Shown: positions 23,834-32,910 of the stretch, piece by piece | Position numbering within the stretch: the stretch's first letter is position 1 | Layout: each line of letters begins with the position of its first letter | Source of the DNA: Amycolatopsis rubida | Lineage (GTDB): Bacteria; Actinomycetota; Actinomycetes; Mycobacteriales; Pseudonocardiaceae | Length of the DNA stretch: 64,000 nucleotides | Direction of reading: 5' to 3' | Assembly (NCBI RefSeq): GCF_900115345.1 | Contig: NZ_FOWC01000006.1 | Span: forward strand, 124,001-188,000 | Program-made: the position numbers and the translations under genes | The notes under the pieces: model-generated | Seen by the model: only the letters and a program-made list of their open reading frames with translations | What the model was told of the DNA's origin: nothing | The model's database searches: none

Positions 23834-24202
23834 TGGAGGCTCCCGAGGCTGCTGGTGGTCTCTTGTCCTTTCGTGGGGAGAGTGTGCGCCGGAATCGGCG
23901 AGCACCGGCGCGCCAGCGGCAGTGAGTACCACGTTTCCCGTCAAGAGTGACATGCGGCGCGGCAGGCTGACGACGGGGCGGCCACGCACCGAATCGAGGC
24001 CGCGATGTTCTTCGACGTCGAAGGGGACCACGTTTTCCTGGAATCTCGTTTCGGCGAAAATCGCCGCGGTGCGCGCTTGGCTGACGGCGCAGACATTATT
24101 GTGGCGCCCCACAAACCGGCCTGGTACTGCCGTTGGCGCAGATACCGTAGGAAGACCGGCTGATCCCGGTGCGGTCCCGTCAGACGATCAAGCGGAGGAC
24201 AG
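23834..24202. other. Intergenic region between divergent genes
   Basis: It should hold the promoters of the PEBP gene (leftward) and the FUSC gene (rightward); no clear -10/-35 pair was found. A 52-codon frame on the plus strand (24005-24163, MFFDVEGDHVFLESRFGE...) has neither a ribosome site nor a recognised family. Confidence 0.35.
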
Positions 24203-25252
24203 GTGCCGGTGGCGACCTCGGCCGCAGCCGCGCGTTCGTTCGACGGCGGCGAATGGTGGCACGCGGGCCGGGTCGCGGCCGGGCTGCTGATTCCCGGGCT
24301 GGCGCTGCTCGCGGGGGGCCGTCCGGACTTGATCATTTTCGCCGCGTTCGGTTCCTTCGCCGGGATGTACGGCCGGGCCGAGTCGCGCGTACTCCGTTTC
24401 CGGCACCAGATCCAGGCGGGTGCGGTGCTGCTGAGCGGCGTCTCGCTGGGGGTGCTGCTGTCGGCCGGGAACGCGCCGTCTTGGCTGCTGGTGGTCACCG
24501 AGGCCACGTTCTCGTTCGGCTGCGCACTCGTGACGAATCGCTTGGATTTGAGCCCGCGTGGACCGTTCTTCGGCATCTTCGCACTCGGCGCGATCGCTCT
24601 GGTGCCCGCCGGGCGGGTCGAACCGTGGGCCGGAATCGCCTTGTGCGCGGGCACGATCGCCGGGTGTGTCCTCATTGGACTGACCGGTCCGGAACGCCCG
24701 GCCCCTCCCGGGAAGCCGGCCTGCGCACCGGAATGCGGCGCCGCCTGCGCCGTCGTGCACGCCGCCCGGTACGCGTCGGCGATCGCCGCCGCGGGCGCGG
24801 TCGGCCTGCTGCTCGGCGTGGACCACGCGAACTGGGCGATGGCCTCGGCGGCGGTCCAGCTGGCGGCGGCTGATCCGCGCAGCCGGGTGCATCCGGGCCT
24901 GCGCAGCGTGCTGGACCGCAGCGCGCACCGGGTCCTCGGCACGCTCGCCGGACTGGTCGTCACGGCTTTGCTGCTCTTGCCGGGATTCGGAGCCGCGCCG
25001 CTGGCGTTGGCGGTGATTGTGCTGTTGTTCCCGACGGAGTTGTTCATGTCCCGGCACTACGGGATCGCGCTGGGGTTCTTCACTCCGCTGATCCTGGTGA
25101 TGACGGAACTGGCCGCGCCCGCCGCCCCCGCGACGCTGCTCACCGCGCGGGTGGCGGACACGCTGGTCGGTGTGGCGGCCGGGATCGGGGCGGCAGTGCT
25201 GGTTCGCGCCCCGTGCCGGACCGCCGCGCTCAAGCGGAGCGCTCGACCGTGA
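24203..25252 (+). CDS. FUSC-type membrane exporter
   Basis: A 349-residue inner-membrane protein with two blocks of hydrophobic helices (about residues 22-150 and 195-335) separated by a polar loop, the layout of FUSC-superfamily (fusaric acid resistance/aromatic acid exporter) proteins. Recognisable pieces are FAAFGSFAGMYGRAESR in the first block and DRSAHRVLGTLAGLVVTALL in the second. It probably exports aromatic or other organic acids. The GTG start follows a GCGGAGGAC site. Its last 23 bases overlap the convergent molybdoenzyme gene. Confidence 0.75.
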   Translation: MPVATSAAAARSFDGGEWWHAGRVAAGLLIPGLALLAGGRPDLIIFAAFGSFAGMYGRAESRVLRFRHQIQAGAVLLSGVSLGVLLSAGNAPSWLLVVTEATFSFGCALVTNRLDLSPRGPFFGIFALGAIALVPAGRVEPWAGIALCAGTIAGCVLIGLTGPERPAPPGKPACAPECGAACAVVHAARYASAIAAAGAVGLLLGVDHANWAMASAAVQLAAADPRSRVHPGLRSVLDRSAHRVLGTLAGLVVTALLLLPGFGAAPLALAVIVLLFPTELFMSRHYGIALGFFTPLILVMTELAAPAAPATLLTARVADTLVGVAAGIGAAVLVRAPCRTAALKRSARP

Positions 25253-27500
25253 CCTTCAAATGCTTCATCAACGGCTGGTCGCTCTGCGTGCTGTAATCGC
25301 CGATGGCGCACAACACGTTCATCTCCGGCATATACCCCGCCGCACACCCGCGCGGGATGTCGTACGGGATCGCCCGGTAACGCCGCACCGAACGCTCCGT
25401 TCCGTCCTTCGCGGTGGCCGTGATGTCGACCTCGTCGAACTCGCTCAGCCCGCGGTCCCGCATGTCCTCGGTGTTCAGGAACACCAGTGTGCGGAGGTTC
25501 TTGATGCCGCGATACCGGTCGTCGTCGGAATAGATCGTCGTGTTCCACTGGTCGTGCGAGCGCATCGTGCCCAGCGCCAGCGTGCCTGCGGCGGGGACGA
25601 CGTCCGGCAGGTCCGCGGTCGAGAACTCGGCGCGCTCGGACGGCGTGCGGAAGACCCGTTCGCGCGCGGCCTGGCGGATGCGGAAGCCCAGGGGTTCGCG
25701 GACGCGGGTGTTGAAGTCCTCGAATCCGTCCAGCACCCGCGCCATGGTGTCGCGGATGCGGTCGTAGTCGCCGACGTAGTCCGCCCACGGCGTCGGGCTC
25801 TCCGGCAGTGTGGCGCTCGCCATCCCGGCGATGATCGCGGGCTCGGACAGCAGGTGCGGCGAGGCCGGCTTCTTCATGCCGGTGGACAGGTGGACCATGC
25901 TCATCGCGTCCTCGACGGACGTCGACTGCAGCCCGGCCGCCTGGAAGTCTTTTTCGGTCCGGCCGAGGCAGGGCAGGATCAGCGCCTGTGTGCCGTGTTC
26001 GAGGTGGCCGCGGTTGAGTTTGGTGCTGACCTGCACGGTCAGCTCGCACTTGCGCAGCCCGGCCGCGGTGTAGGAGGTGTCGGGCGCGGCGAGGGCGAAG
26101 TTGCCGCCCATGCCGACGAACACGCGCACGTCGCCGCGATGCATCGCCTCGATCGCGCCGACGGTGTCGAGCCCGTGGTGGCGCGGCGGGTCGATGCCGC
26201 AGACCTCGGCGAGCTGGTCGAGGAATTCCGGCGCCGGGCGGTGGTCGATGCCGCAGGTGCGGTTGCCCTGCACGTTGCTGTGCCCGCGCACCGGCGACGG
26301 CCCGGTGCCGGGGCGGCCGATGTTTCCGCGCAGCAGCACCAGGTTCACGATCTCGCGGACGGTGTCGACGCCGTGCTCGTGCTGGGTCACGCCGAGGCAC
26401 CAGCTGATGATCGACCGGTCGGCGTCGCGGTAGATCTTCGCCGCCGCGCGGATCTCGCCCTCGGTCAGCCCGGACTGCCGTTCCAGCTCGGCCCAGGACG
26501 TGGTTTCGCAGACGACCTGGTACTTCTCGACGCCGCTGGTGCAGGTCTCCAGGAACTCCGAGTCGATCGCCCCGGGATCGGTTTCCGCCATCTCGAACAG
26601 GGCTTTCGCCATGCCGCGGAGGAACGCCAGGTCGCCGCCGATGCGCGGCTGGAGGTTGAGGGTGGACGTCGGGGTCGCCCGGAACGTCGCCATCCGGACG
26701 AAGTCGTGCGGGATGATCGTGCGCGTGGCCCCGGCCTCGACCAGCGGGTTGATGTGCACGACCTGCGCGCCGCGCCGGTGCGCTTCGGCGAGCGCGGTGA
26801 GCATCCGGGGTGCGTTCGACGCCGCGTTGACGCCCATGATGAACAGCGCGTCGGCGGCTTCCCAGTCGTGGATGTCCGCGGTGCCCTTGCCGGTGCCGAG
26901 GGCGGCCTGCAACGCGCGGCCGCTCGCTTCGTGGCACATGTTCGAGCAGTCCGGCAGGTTGTTGGTGCCGAACTCCCGTGCCCACAGCTGGTACAGGAAC
27001 GTCGCCTCGTTGCCGAGCCGCCCGGACGTGTAGAACGCCGCCTGGTCGGGAGAGCCGAGACCGCGCAGCGTGGCGCCGACCAGCTCGAACGCCTTGTCCC
27101 ACGAGATCGGCACGTACCGGTCGGTTTTCTCGTCGTAGCGCAGCGGCTCGGTGAGCCTGCCCTGCGCCTCCAGCGCGGTGTCGCTCCAGCCGTCCAGTTC
27201 GGACACGGTGTGCGCGGCGAAGAATTCCGCGCCGACGCGTTTGCGCGTCATCTCCCAGGTGACGTGCTTGATCCCGTTTTCGCAAATGTCGAGATGCAGG
27301 CCTTTGGTGTCGTCCGGCCACGCGCAGCCCGGGCAGTCGAACCCGCCGTTCTCGTGATTCATCTTCACGATCGCGCGCGGGCCGGCGACGAGTTCCCGTT
27401 CCCGGACGAGGAACTGCGTCACGCTTTTCGCCGCGCCCCAGCCCGCGGCCGGATGGTGGTAAGGCTTGAACTCCGGCCGGCCCTCGCGCTGCTCGTCCAC
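25230..27500 (-). CDS. FdhF/YdeP-family molybdopterin oxidoreductase
   Basis: A 756-residue enzyme of the formate-dehydrogenase-like YdeP family. It binds a bis-MGD molybdenum cofactor; features include DEKTDRYVPISWDKAFELVG, SNMCHEASG, VHINPLVEAGATRTIIPHDF, GQ-type HSNVQGNRTCGI, and a C-terminal cofactor-binding domain (GTMRSHDQWNTTIYSDDDRY). The N-terminal GFDCPGCAWPD replaces the four-cysteine cluster motif of true formate dehydrogenases. The reaction of YdeP-type enzymes is unresolved; acid resistance is one reported link in E. coli. GTG 27500 follows GAGAGGG. Confidence 0.85.
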   Translation of the reverse strand: MDEQREGRPEFKPYHHPAAGWGAAKSVTQFLVRERELVAGPRAIVKMNHENGGFDCPGCAWPDDTKGLHLDICENGIKHVTWEMTRKRVGAEFFAAHTVSELDGWSDTALEAQGRLTEPLRYDEKTDRYVPISWDKAFELVGATLRGLGSPDQAAFYTSGRLGNEATFLYQLWAREFGTNNLPDCSNMCHEASGRALQAALGTGKGTADIHDWEAADALFIMGVNAASNAPRMLTALAEAHRRGAQVVHINPLVEAGATRTIIPHDFVRMATFRATPTSTLNLQPRIGGDLAFLRGMAKALFEMAETDPGAIDSEFLETCTSGVEKYQVVCETTSWAELERQSGLTEGEIRAAAKIYRDADRSIISWCLGVTQHEHGVDTVREIVNLVLLRGNIGRPGTGPSPVRGHSNVQGNRTCGIDHRPAPEFLDQLAEVCGIDPPRHHGLDTVGAIEAMHRGDVRVFVGMGGNFALAAPDTSYTAAGLRKCELTVQVSTKLNRGHLEHGTQALILPCLGRTEKDFQAAGLQSTSVEDAMSMVHLSTGMKKPASPHLLSEPAIIAGMASATLPESPTPWADYVGDYDRIRDTMARVLDGFEDFNTRVREPLGFRIRQAARERVFRTPSERAEFSTADLPDVVPAAGTLALGTMRSHDQWNTTIYSDDDRYRGIKNLRTLVFLNTEDMRDRGLSEFDEVDITATAKDGTERSVRRYRAIPYDIPRGCAAGYMPEMNVLCAIGDYSTQSDQPLMKHLKVTVERSA

Positions 27501-27711
27501 CGTAACCCTCTCGCCGGAACTGTGCTTCCCTGTCGATTCAAGCACGACGGCCCGCGCCGGGCATCCGGCCGGGGAATGCGAACGGGGTTGTTGTGGAGCG
27601 CGACAAACAATTCTGTTCCGGCTCACAAAATGCGCGATAAATCGGAGAGCGCTTTCCCGGGAGGGAAATCCGCGGGGGCGGCCGCTCGGGGGCGCGGGTA
27701 CGATCCCGGAC

Positions 27712-28929
27712 GTGGCCGACCGGGACGAAAGCGCTGTGCGGACCGCCGCCCTGACCGAACTCGTCGCCTGGGCAGGCGTTCGGCTGCCCCGGCTGATCGA
27801 CGACGTCTGCGCGGCGAGCTGCGAGCGGATCGGGATGTACCGGGACGAGAAGATCGTCCCGCGCGCCGACCTGCGCCGCTCGATCGCGGTGAACCTCCGG
27901 TTCATGGTCGACGCGCTCCGCGGCGGCGAGACGCCGGACCAGCGCGCGCCGAAGGAGACCGGCCGCCGCCGGGCGCACCAGGGCGCGCCGCTGCCCGAGG
28001 TGCTGCAGGTGTACCGGATCGCCTGCGCGATGCTGTGGGACCTGCTGGTGGGCCGCGCTCGCGAGACCGGAAGCACCGACGTGCTGATCGATGTCGCGAG
28101 CCTGCTGTGGCGGGTCACCGACGAGCACGCGGTCCGCGTCACCGAGGCGTACCGGGCGGCGAGCGCGGAACTGCTGGTCGCCCAGCAGCGGCGGCGGTCC
28201 GCGCTGGCCGAGGTGCTGCTGACCGGCGCGCGCGGGTCCGATTCCGGGCCGTGGGAGGCGGGACGGCTGCTCGGCCTGTCGCTGGACGGCAAGCTGACCG
28301 TGGTCGCCGCCGAGACGCGCGGGCTGGCCGAAGAAAGCCTGGTCGGCGTCGAGCGGCGGCTCGGCAAGCTCGGCATCGTGTCGGCGTGGCATCTGTCGCC
28401 GACGCTGCAGGCCGGCGTGGTGTCGCTGCGCGAGGAGCAGTACGACGCGATGCTCGGCTTGCTGCGCGAACTGGCGCTGGCCCGCACCGGCGTCAGCCCG
28501 CTGTTCCGCTCGCTGACCGAAACCCCGCGCGCGGTCCACCTGGCACGGACCGCGCTGTCGGGCATCCCGCCCGAACGGGGCGAGGTCCGCGCGTTCGACC
28601 CGAGCCCGCTGGCCGCCTTCGTCGCCTACGACCCGGACGAGGGCCGCAGGCTGGGGGAGCAGGTCTTCGGTGCGGTGCTGGAACTGCCCGCCGAGGAACG
28701 CGACGTGCTGCTGGAGACGCTGGACGCGTACTTCGCGCACGGCGGCTCCTCCGACCGCGCGGGGCAGGTGCTGCACTGCCACGCCAACACGGTCCGGTAC
28801 CGGCTGCGCCGGATCCGGGAACTCACCGACCGGACGCTGACCGATCCGCGGGACCTGGCCGAACTGGTCACCGCTATGCAGGCGCTGCGGGTCGATTCGG
28901 CGCGCTCGATCGATTCGCGGGGGAGCTGA
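27712..28929 (+). CDS. PucR-type helix-turn-helix regulator
   Basis: A 405-residue regulator with a long N-terminal sensory region (LPEVLQVYRIACAMLWDLLV) and a central GGDEF-like fold remnant. The C-terminal PucR helix-turn-helix (HANTVRYRLRRIRELTDRTL then TDPRDLAELVTAM) is typical of the family. GTG 27712 lies exactly seven bases after TACGAT, indicating a leaderless mRNA. It diverges from the molybdoenzyme gene and may control it. The effector is unknown. Two small genes follow on the same strand. Confidence 0.85.
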   Translation: MADRDESAVRTAALTELVAWAGVRLPRLIDDVCAASCERIGMYRDEKIVPRADLRRSIAVNLRFMVDALRGGETPDQRAPKETGRRRAHQGAPLPEVLQVYRIACAMLWDLLVGRARETGSTDVLIDVASLLWRVTDEHAVRVTEAYRAASAELLVAQQRRRSALAEVLLTGARGSDSGPWEAGRLLGLSLDGKLTVVAAETRGLAEESLVGVERRLGKLGIVSAWHLSPTLQAGVVSLREEQYDAMLGLLRELALARTGVSPLFRSLTETPRAVHLARTALSGIPPERGEVRAFDPSPLAAFVAYDPDEGRRLGEQVFGAVLELPAEERDVLLETLDAYFAHGGSSDRAGQVLHCHANTVRYRLRRIRELTDRTLTDPRDLAELVTAMQALRVDSARSIDSRGS

Positions 28930-28931
28930 CG

Positions 28932-29114
28932 ATGTCTGAAGAGTGGTACTGCAACACGCGCACGAACGAGGTCGAGCGCGGCCGCCGAGCGCGCGGCGTC
29001 GACCGGCTCGGCCCGTACCCGGACGAGGCCGCCGCACAGCGCGCTCTGGAGCTGGCGGGCGAACGCACGAAGGCGGAGGACCAGGCTGACGCGGAGTGGG
29101 ACAACCCGCAGTGA
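28932..29114 (+). CDS. 60-residue SPOR-like small protein
   Basis: MSEEWYCNTRTNEVERGRRA continues into YPDEAAAQRALELAGERTKA and an acidic tail. Many actinobacterial small proteins start with WYCN or WYYN followed by VE.G and DRLGPY, and are annotated as methionine aminopeptidase-adjacent or SPOR-like proteins of unknown function. The gene begins two bases after the PucR stop and overlaps the CBS gene by 4 bases (GTGA), so all three form one unit. Confidence 0.65.
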   Translation: MSEEWYCNTRTNEVERGRRARGVDRLGPYPDEAAAQRALELAGERTKAEDQADAEWDNPQ

Positions 29115-29578
29115 CGGCACCGGATTTCCGCGGCGCGTCGACCGTCGGCGAGGCGATGCTCCGGGTGCCGAAGGTGCTCGACGCCTCGGCGACGGCCGGC
29201 GAGGTGCGCGCGCTCTTCGAGGACGATCACGTGCATGCCGCGCTGGTCGTTTCCGGGGAAACGCTGCTGAGCGTCGTGGAGCGGCCGGATCTGGACGGGC
29301 TGCCGGACGCGCTTCCGGCTTGCCGGGCGGGCCGGGTGACCGGCCGGGTGGTGGGTCCGGAGGCGGACCTGTACGCGACGTGGCTGAGCATGTCCCGGCG
29401 CAGGCTGGCGGTAGTGGACGCGAGCGGGCGATTGCTGGGCTTGCTGTGTTTGAAGCGCAGCGGCCGCGGATTCTGCTCGGACGCCGACGTGGCGGCCCGG
29501 GCGCAGGATCGGGAGAGCGGGTGCCGGGGAGGCCCGTCGCGGACCGCCCCGGCCTGCTTCAGCGCCAGTCCACTTTGA
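29111..29578 (+). CDS. CBS-domain protein
   Basis: A 155-residue protein made of one CBS pair: TVGEAMLRVPKVLDASATAG with ALFEDDHVHAALVV, and later YATWLSMSRRRLAVVDASGR with LLGLLCLK. CBS pairs bind adenosyl ligands and act as energy sensors. GTG 29111 is chosen for its 4-base overlap with the preceding stop. The C-terminus (after about residue 125) is irregular and overlaps the convergent fucosidase gene by 20 bases, so the tail may have been extended by loss of an earlier stop. Confidence 0.7.
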   Translation: MTAPDFRGASTVGEAMLRVPKVLDASATAGEVRALFEDDHVHAALVVSGETLLSVVERPDLDGLPDALPACRAGRVTGRVVGPEADLYATWLSMSRRRLAVVDASGRLLGLLCLKRSGRGFCSDADVAARAQDRESGCRGGPSRTAPACFSASPL

Positions 29579-31910
29579 ACACCCAAGCGTGCTTTCCCGC
29601 CGCACGCGCCGCCGCGGGAACGTCGATGACGAGCCGGCCCTCGCTCTGACTCCAGTGCAGCGGCCCGCCGTAGCCGAGCATGCTCACGCGGTCGCCGCGG
29701 CGGATCGGGACCGGAGCGTCGACCACGAGCCGCGAGCCCGGCGCGACGAGCGACATGACGTAGAACGCCGAACCGGGCCGCACGGTGAACCGCAGGTCGC
29801 CGAGCTGGGCCATTCGCGACCAGTACGTGGTGCCGTAGATCGCTTCTCCGTTGGTGCGCAGCCAAACCCCGGTCTCGCGCAGCCGCTGCCGCATCACCGC
29901 CGGGATCGTGCCGTCGAAATCGGGGCCGATGTCCAGCAGGAAGTTCCCGTTCTTCGACACGACGTCGACCAGCGTGTGCACCACGTCGGCGGTGGTCATG
30001 TACTTGCCCTCCGGCGTCGCGCGGTTGTAGCCGTAGGAGAACGGGTCCAGGCCCCGGCTCGACTCCCACTTCGCGACGACCGTGTTGGGGTACGTCGTGT
30101 ACTCCGGCGTGGTGAAGTCGTGGTCCGGGATGCCGCCGCGGTCGTTGTACGTGACGTCCTTGGGCCGTCGCCGGTTCTTGGCCCGGTTGAAGTATTCGGT
30201 GAGCACTTCGCGACTGTCGTTCACGCCGCCGATGTCGAACCACAGCACGTCCGGGTCGAAGCCGGAGATCAGCTCCAGCACCTGCGGCGCCTGAAGATCC
30301 TTCACGAAATCGCGTCCGGCGGTGTAGCCGGTGTAGGGCAGCGGCGCGCCGGTGTACGGATTGCGCGGTGCGTGGCCCATCCACGGGTTGTCCGGGTTGA
30401 ACCATTCGGGCAGTGAGAAATACAGGCCGTTGCGCAGGCCCGGCGTGTACTTGCGCGAGGCGGCGAACAGGTCGGCGACGAGGTCGCGGCGCGGGCCGAG
30501 CTTCTTGGCGTTGCGGCCGCTGACTTTCGTGTCCCACAAGGCGAAACCGTCGTGGTGCTTGGACGTGAGCACGTAGTACTGTGCGCCCGCGTCCTCGATC
30601 AGCCGCACCCACGAACGCGGATCGAACCGGGCGGCGGTGAACCTCGGGATGAAGTCGTCGTAGACGAACGACTCGCCGTATGTCTTGGCGTGGTGGGCGT
30701 AAGTGGGGCCGTCGGGGTCTTGCTGGTTGTTCCAGTACCACTCGGCGTACTGCTGTCCGACCGGAGCCCACGCGGGCACCGAGTACACGCCCCAGTGGAT
30801 GAAGATCCCGAATTTGGCGTCGCGGAACCAATACGGCGCGCGGTGCGTGGACAGCGACGCGTCGGCCGGCCGGAAATCCGGAATGCCGAGCGGCACCGGC
30901 AAGGTCCGGGCGGCGATCGTCGACCGGTCGGCGAGCACCCGGATCCGGCCGGTCGCCGGGGTCCCGGCGGGCAGGCCGCGGTCGGCGGCGAGGCCGAGCC
31001 GCACGGTGGTCTGTTCGCCCGGCGCGAGGCGGGGAATCGGCGCTGGCGTGCGCACCCGGCCCCCCGGCACGTCGAGCGTGACGGTGATCCGGTCGCGCGT
31101 TTCCAGCCAGACGGTGCCGGTGTTGACGATCGTCGCCTCGACTGCCTGCGGACCGCCGTCCTGCAGCAGGTTCGCGGTCGCCCGGGCGTCGAGGACGGTG
31201 GCCGAACGGCCTTGCGCGACCGGCTGCAGCGTCAAGGCGAACACGTGCAGGCTCGCCGCATTCGCCGCCGGTCGGGCGGTCTTGGGCAGAGTCAGCGCGA
31301 CCGCCTCGCGTGCCGGATCGATCCACACCTGCGCGGTGCCGATCGACACCGGGTTCTGGTCGGCGACGCCGCCCGGGCCGTAGCGGAAAGTCGAGGCGAC
31401 GGCGCCGCCGGAGCCGTACCAGTCGGAGCCGGACAGGGCGGCGGTGCTGGTGCTGCCGTCGGCGTAGTGGACGGTCGCGTCGCCTCCGGTGCTGCCGTAA
31501 CTGCACGCGACGAGGAACGCGGCGCCGTAGTACCGGCCTTTCGGCAGGTCGACGCGCTGGCCGAGCGCGACGACGTTGTTCTTCGCCCCGGCGGCCGCCG
31601 AGCCGAGCAGATACGGCACGCCGCCCGCGGTGACCGTGCTGCCCGCCGGGATCTGCTCCGCCGGGAAGGTGTAGCCGGAGCCGTCGAAGTTCCCGTCGTG
31701 CGCGTTCGCGGAGTCGATGCCGTCGTTGTCGAACCACGCGTCGAGCGGGACCGGCACCGGCGGAGGCGGCGGCACGACCGGCGCGCCCGCCCCGTCCGTG
31801 ACCACCGGCCGCGCCGGCCCGCCCGCGGCCGCCGCGGTGCCCGGCAGCCCGAGCAGCACCGCGCCGCCGAGTGCCATGCCGAGTGCGTGCCGGCGAGGAT
31901 AGGTCGTCAT
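29559..31910 (-). CDS. Secreted GH29 alpha-L-fucosidase with N-terminal beta-sandwich
   Basis: A 783-residue secreted enzyme. The N-terminus is a twin-arginine-like signal (YPRRHALGMALGGAVLLGLP) followed by a proline-rich linker. Residues about 55-210 form a beta-sandwich resembling carbohydrate-binding modules, and about 215-310 an Ig-like domain. The GH29 catalytic domain follows: FGIFIHWGVYSVPAW, SKHHDGFALWDTKVS, and VLWFDIGG with the nucleophile Asp. A C-terminal beta domain ends the protein. It releases L-fucose from extracellular glycans. GGAGG lies just before the ATG at 31910. Confidence 0.9.
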   Translation of the reverse strand: MTTYPRRHALGMALGGAVLLGLPGTAAAAGGPARPVVTDGAGAPVVPPPPPVPVPLDAWFDNDGIDSANAHDGNFDGSGYTFPAEQIPAGSTVTAGGVPYLLGSAAAGAKNNVVALGQRVDLPKGRYYGAAFLVACSYGSTGGDATVHYADGSTSTAALSGSDWYGSGGAVASTFRYGPGGVADQNPVSIGTAQVWIDPAREAVALTLPKTARPAANAASLHVFALTLQPVAQGRSATVLDARATANLLQDGGPQAVEATIVNTGTVWLETRDRITVTLDVPGGRVRTPAPIPRLAPGEQTTVRLGLAADRGLPAGTPATGRIRVLADRSTIAARTLPVPLGIPDFRPADASLSTHRAPYWFRDAKFGIFIHWGVYSVPAWAPVGQQYAEWYWNNQQDPDGPTYAHHAKTYGESFVYDDFIPRFTAARFDPRSWVRLIEDAGAQYYVLTSKHHDGFALWDTKVSGRNAKKLGPRRDLVADLFAASRKYTPGLRNGLYFSLPEWFNPDNPWMGHAPRNPYTGAPLPYTGYTAGRDFVKDLQAPQVLELISGFDPDVLWFDIGGVNDSREVLTEYFNRAKNRRRPKDVTYNDRGGIPDHDFTTPEYTTYPNTVVAKWESSRGLDPFSYGYNRATPEGKYMTTADVVHTLVDVVSKNGNFLLDIGPDFDGTIPAVMRQRLRETGVWLRTNGEAIYGTTYWSRMAQLGDLRFTVRPGSAFYVMSLVAPGSRLVVDAPVPIRRGDRVSMLGYGGPLHWSQSEGRLVIDVPAAARAAGKHAWVFKVDWR

Positions 31911-32509
31911 GGAGCCTCCACAGTGAAGTCCAGTGGTCCGATGCCTGGCGGGATTTTCTCGATCATCAGGGAGATCGGGGCGAGGATGCGGCCGATACAT
32001 CTGATGAATCATCGTCGGTGTGCACGGGAGTGCTGTCAAGGAGATCCCGCTGAGCGGAGCAGGAAGAATCAGGATGCCGGAGCACGGCGCCCGGAACTCG
32101 CGGGTGGAGAACTCGTGCGTTCCGCCGATTCGCTCGCGGTCCGGGCGAACCGGGAGGTGAAGGATCCGGCCGTGGAGATCGCGCACGACAACGTATTCCG
32201 CGAACTACCCGGGCATCATGCCGGCGACCGGCCACGACCTGCTGCCGTTCTTCGGGCAGCCGCTGAGCGCGGACAACGCCCCGCACCGCTGCGGCGGCGC
32301 TTTCTGGGGCGGACAGCGGAAATTCGGCGCGATCAGTTCTTCGCCCAGTGCAAGGACAACCCCGGCATCGTGCTGCGGGACACGGAATCCACGACTCGGC
32401 CTCTGGCGGAATCCACTTCACAACCGGCGGCAGGCCGGTACCGTGTCGAAATCCCGCGACCAGGTTCGTACCTCGGGGTGAACGTTCCGCCGACCCGAAG
32501 GAGAACCCG
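31911..32509. other. Intergenic region with palindrome and decayed-looking sequence
   Basis: An 11-bp palindrome GATGAATCATC at 32003-32013 lies about 93 bases upstream of the fucosidase start and could be an operator. From about 32100 to 32380 short frames switch between each other (AHDNVFRELPG, IMPATGHDLLPFFGQPL, FFAQCKDNPGIVLRDTES) as if a gene had been frameshifted, but no family is recognisable. Confidence 0.35.
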
Positions 32510-32794
32510 ATGACGACCGGCGAACTCGACGAGGAATTCACCGCGACCTTGCGCACAAGCCCGGCCAAAGGCGGCCACACCTACCTGATCTGGCCCGGCT
32601 CCGCGGAGTTCTTCGGCACCCGCGGCCTGGTGAAGGTCCGCGGCACCGTCGACGGCGAGCCGTTCCGCAGTTCCTTCATGGCGCTCGGCGACGGCACTCA
32701 CAAACTCCCGGTCAACGCCTCGCTCCGGAAAGCGATCGGCAAGGAGGCCGGGGACACGGTGACCGTCGTCCTGCTGGAACGCCTCGCCCGCTGA
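32510..32794 (+). CDS. DUF1905-domain protein
   Basis: A 94-residue protein starting MTTGELDEEFTATLRTSPAK, with a beta-barrel pattern (KVRGTVDGEPFRSSFMALGD then THKLPVNASLRKAIGKEAGD). This is the DUF1905 fold, usually found alone or with a YdeI-type domain; no enzyme activity is established. The ATG is preceded by GAAGGAG. It stands alone between two larger genes. Confidence 0.8.
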   Translation: MTTGELDEEFTATLRTSPAKGGHTYLIWPGSAEFFGTRGLVKVRGTVDGEPFRSSFMALGDGTHKLPVNASLRKAIGKEAGDTVTVVLLERLAR

Positions 32795-32910
32795 GCCGTT
32801 GCGCTGATCGGGTGGTCGTGGCGCCGCCGGGTAAACGACCTGCGGCCGCCCGAGCGTGAGCCCCATCAGAAGTGTGCGAAGGGGACGCACACCGAACTCC
32901 TGGGGGAGAC

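Noticed and set aside
24005..24163. 52-codon frame between PEBP and FUSC genes
   Set aside because: No ribosome site and no recognisable family.
25170..28690. Very long plus-strand frame antisense to the molybdoenzyme gene
   Set aside because: It is a shadow frame of high-GC coding DNA; the minus-strand product is an intact YdeP-like enzyme. Only its last 60 codons (28932-29114) form a real gene.
32100..32480. Possible gene before the DUF1905 gene
   Set aside because: Plausible protein-like pieces occur in three frames, but none could be matched to a family; it is described only as a region.
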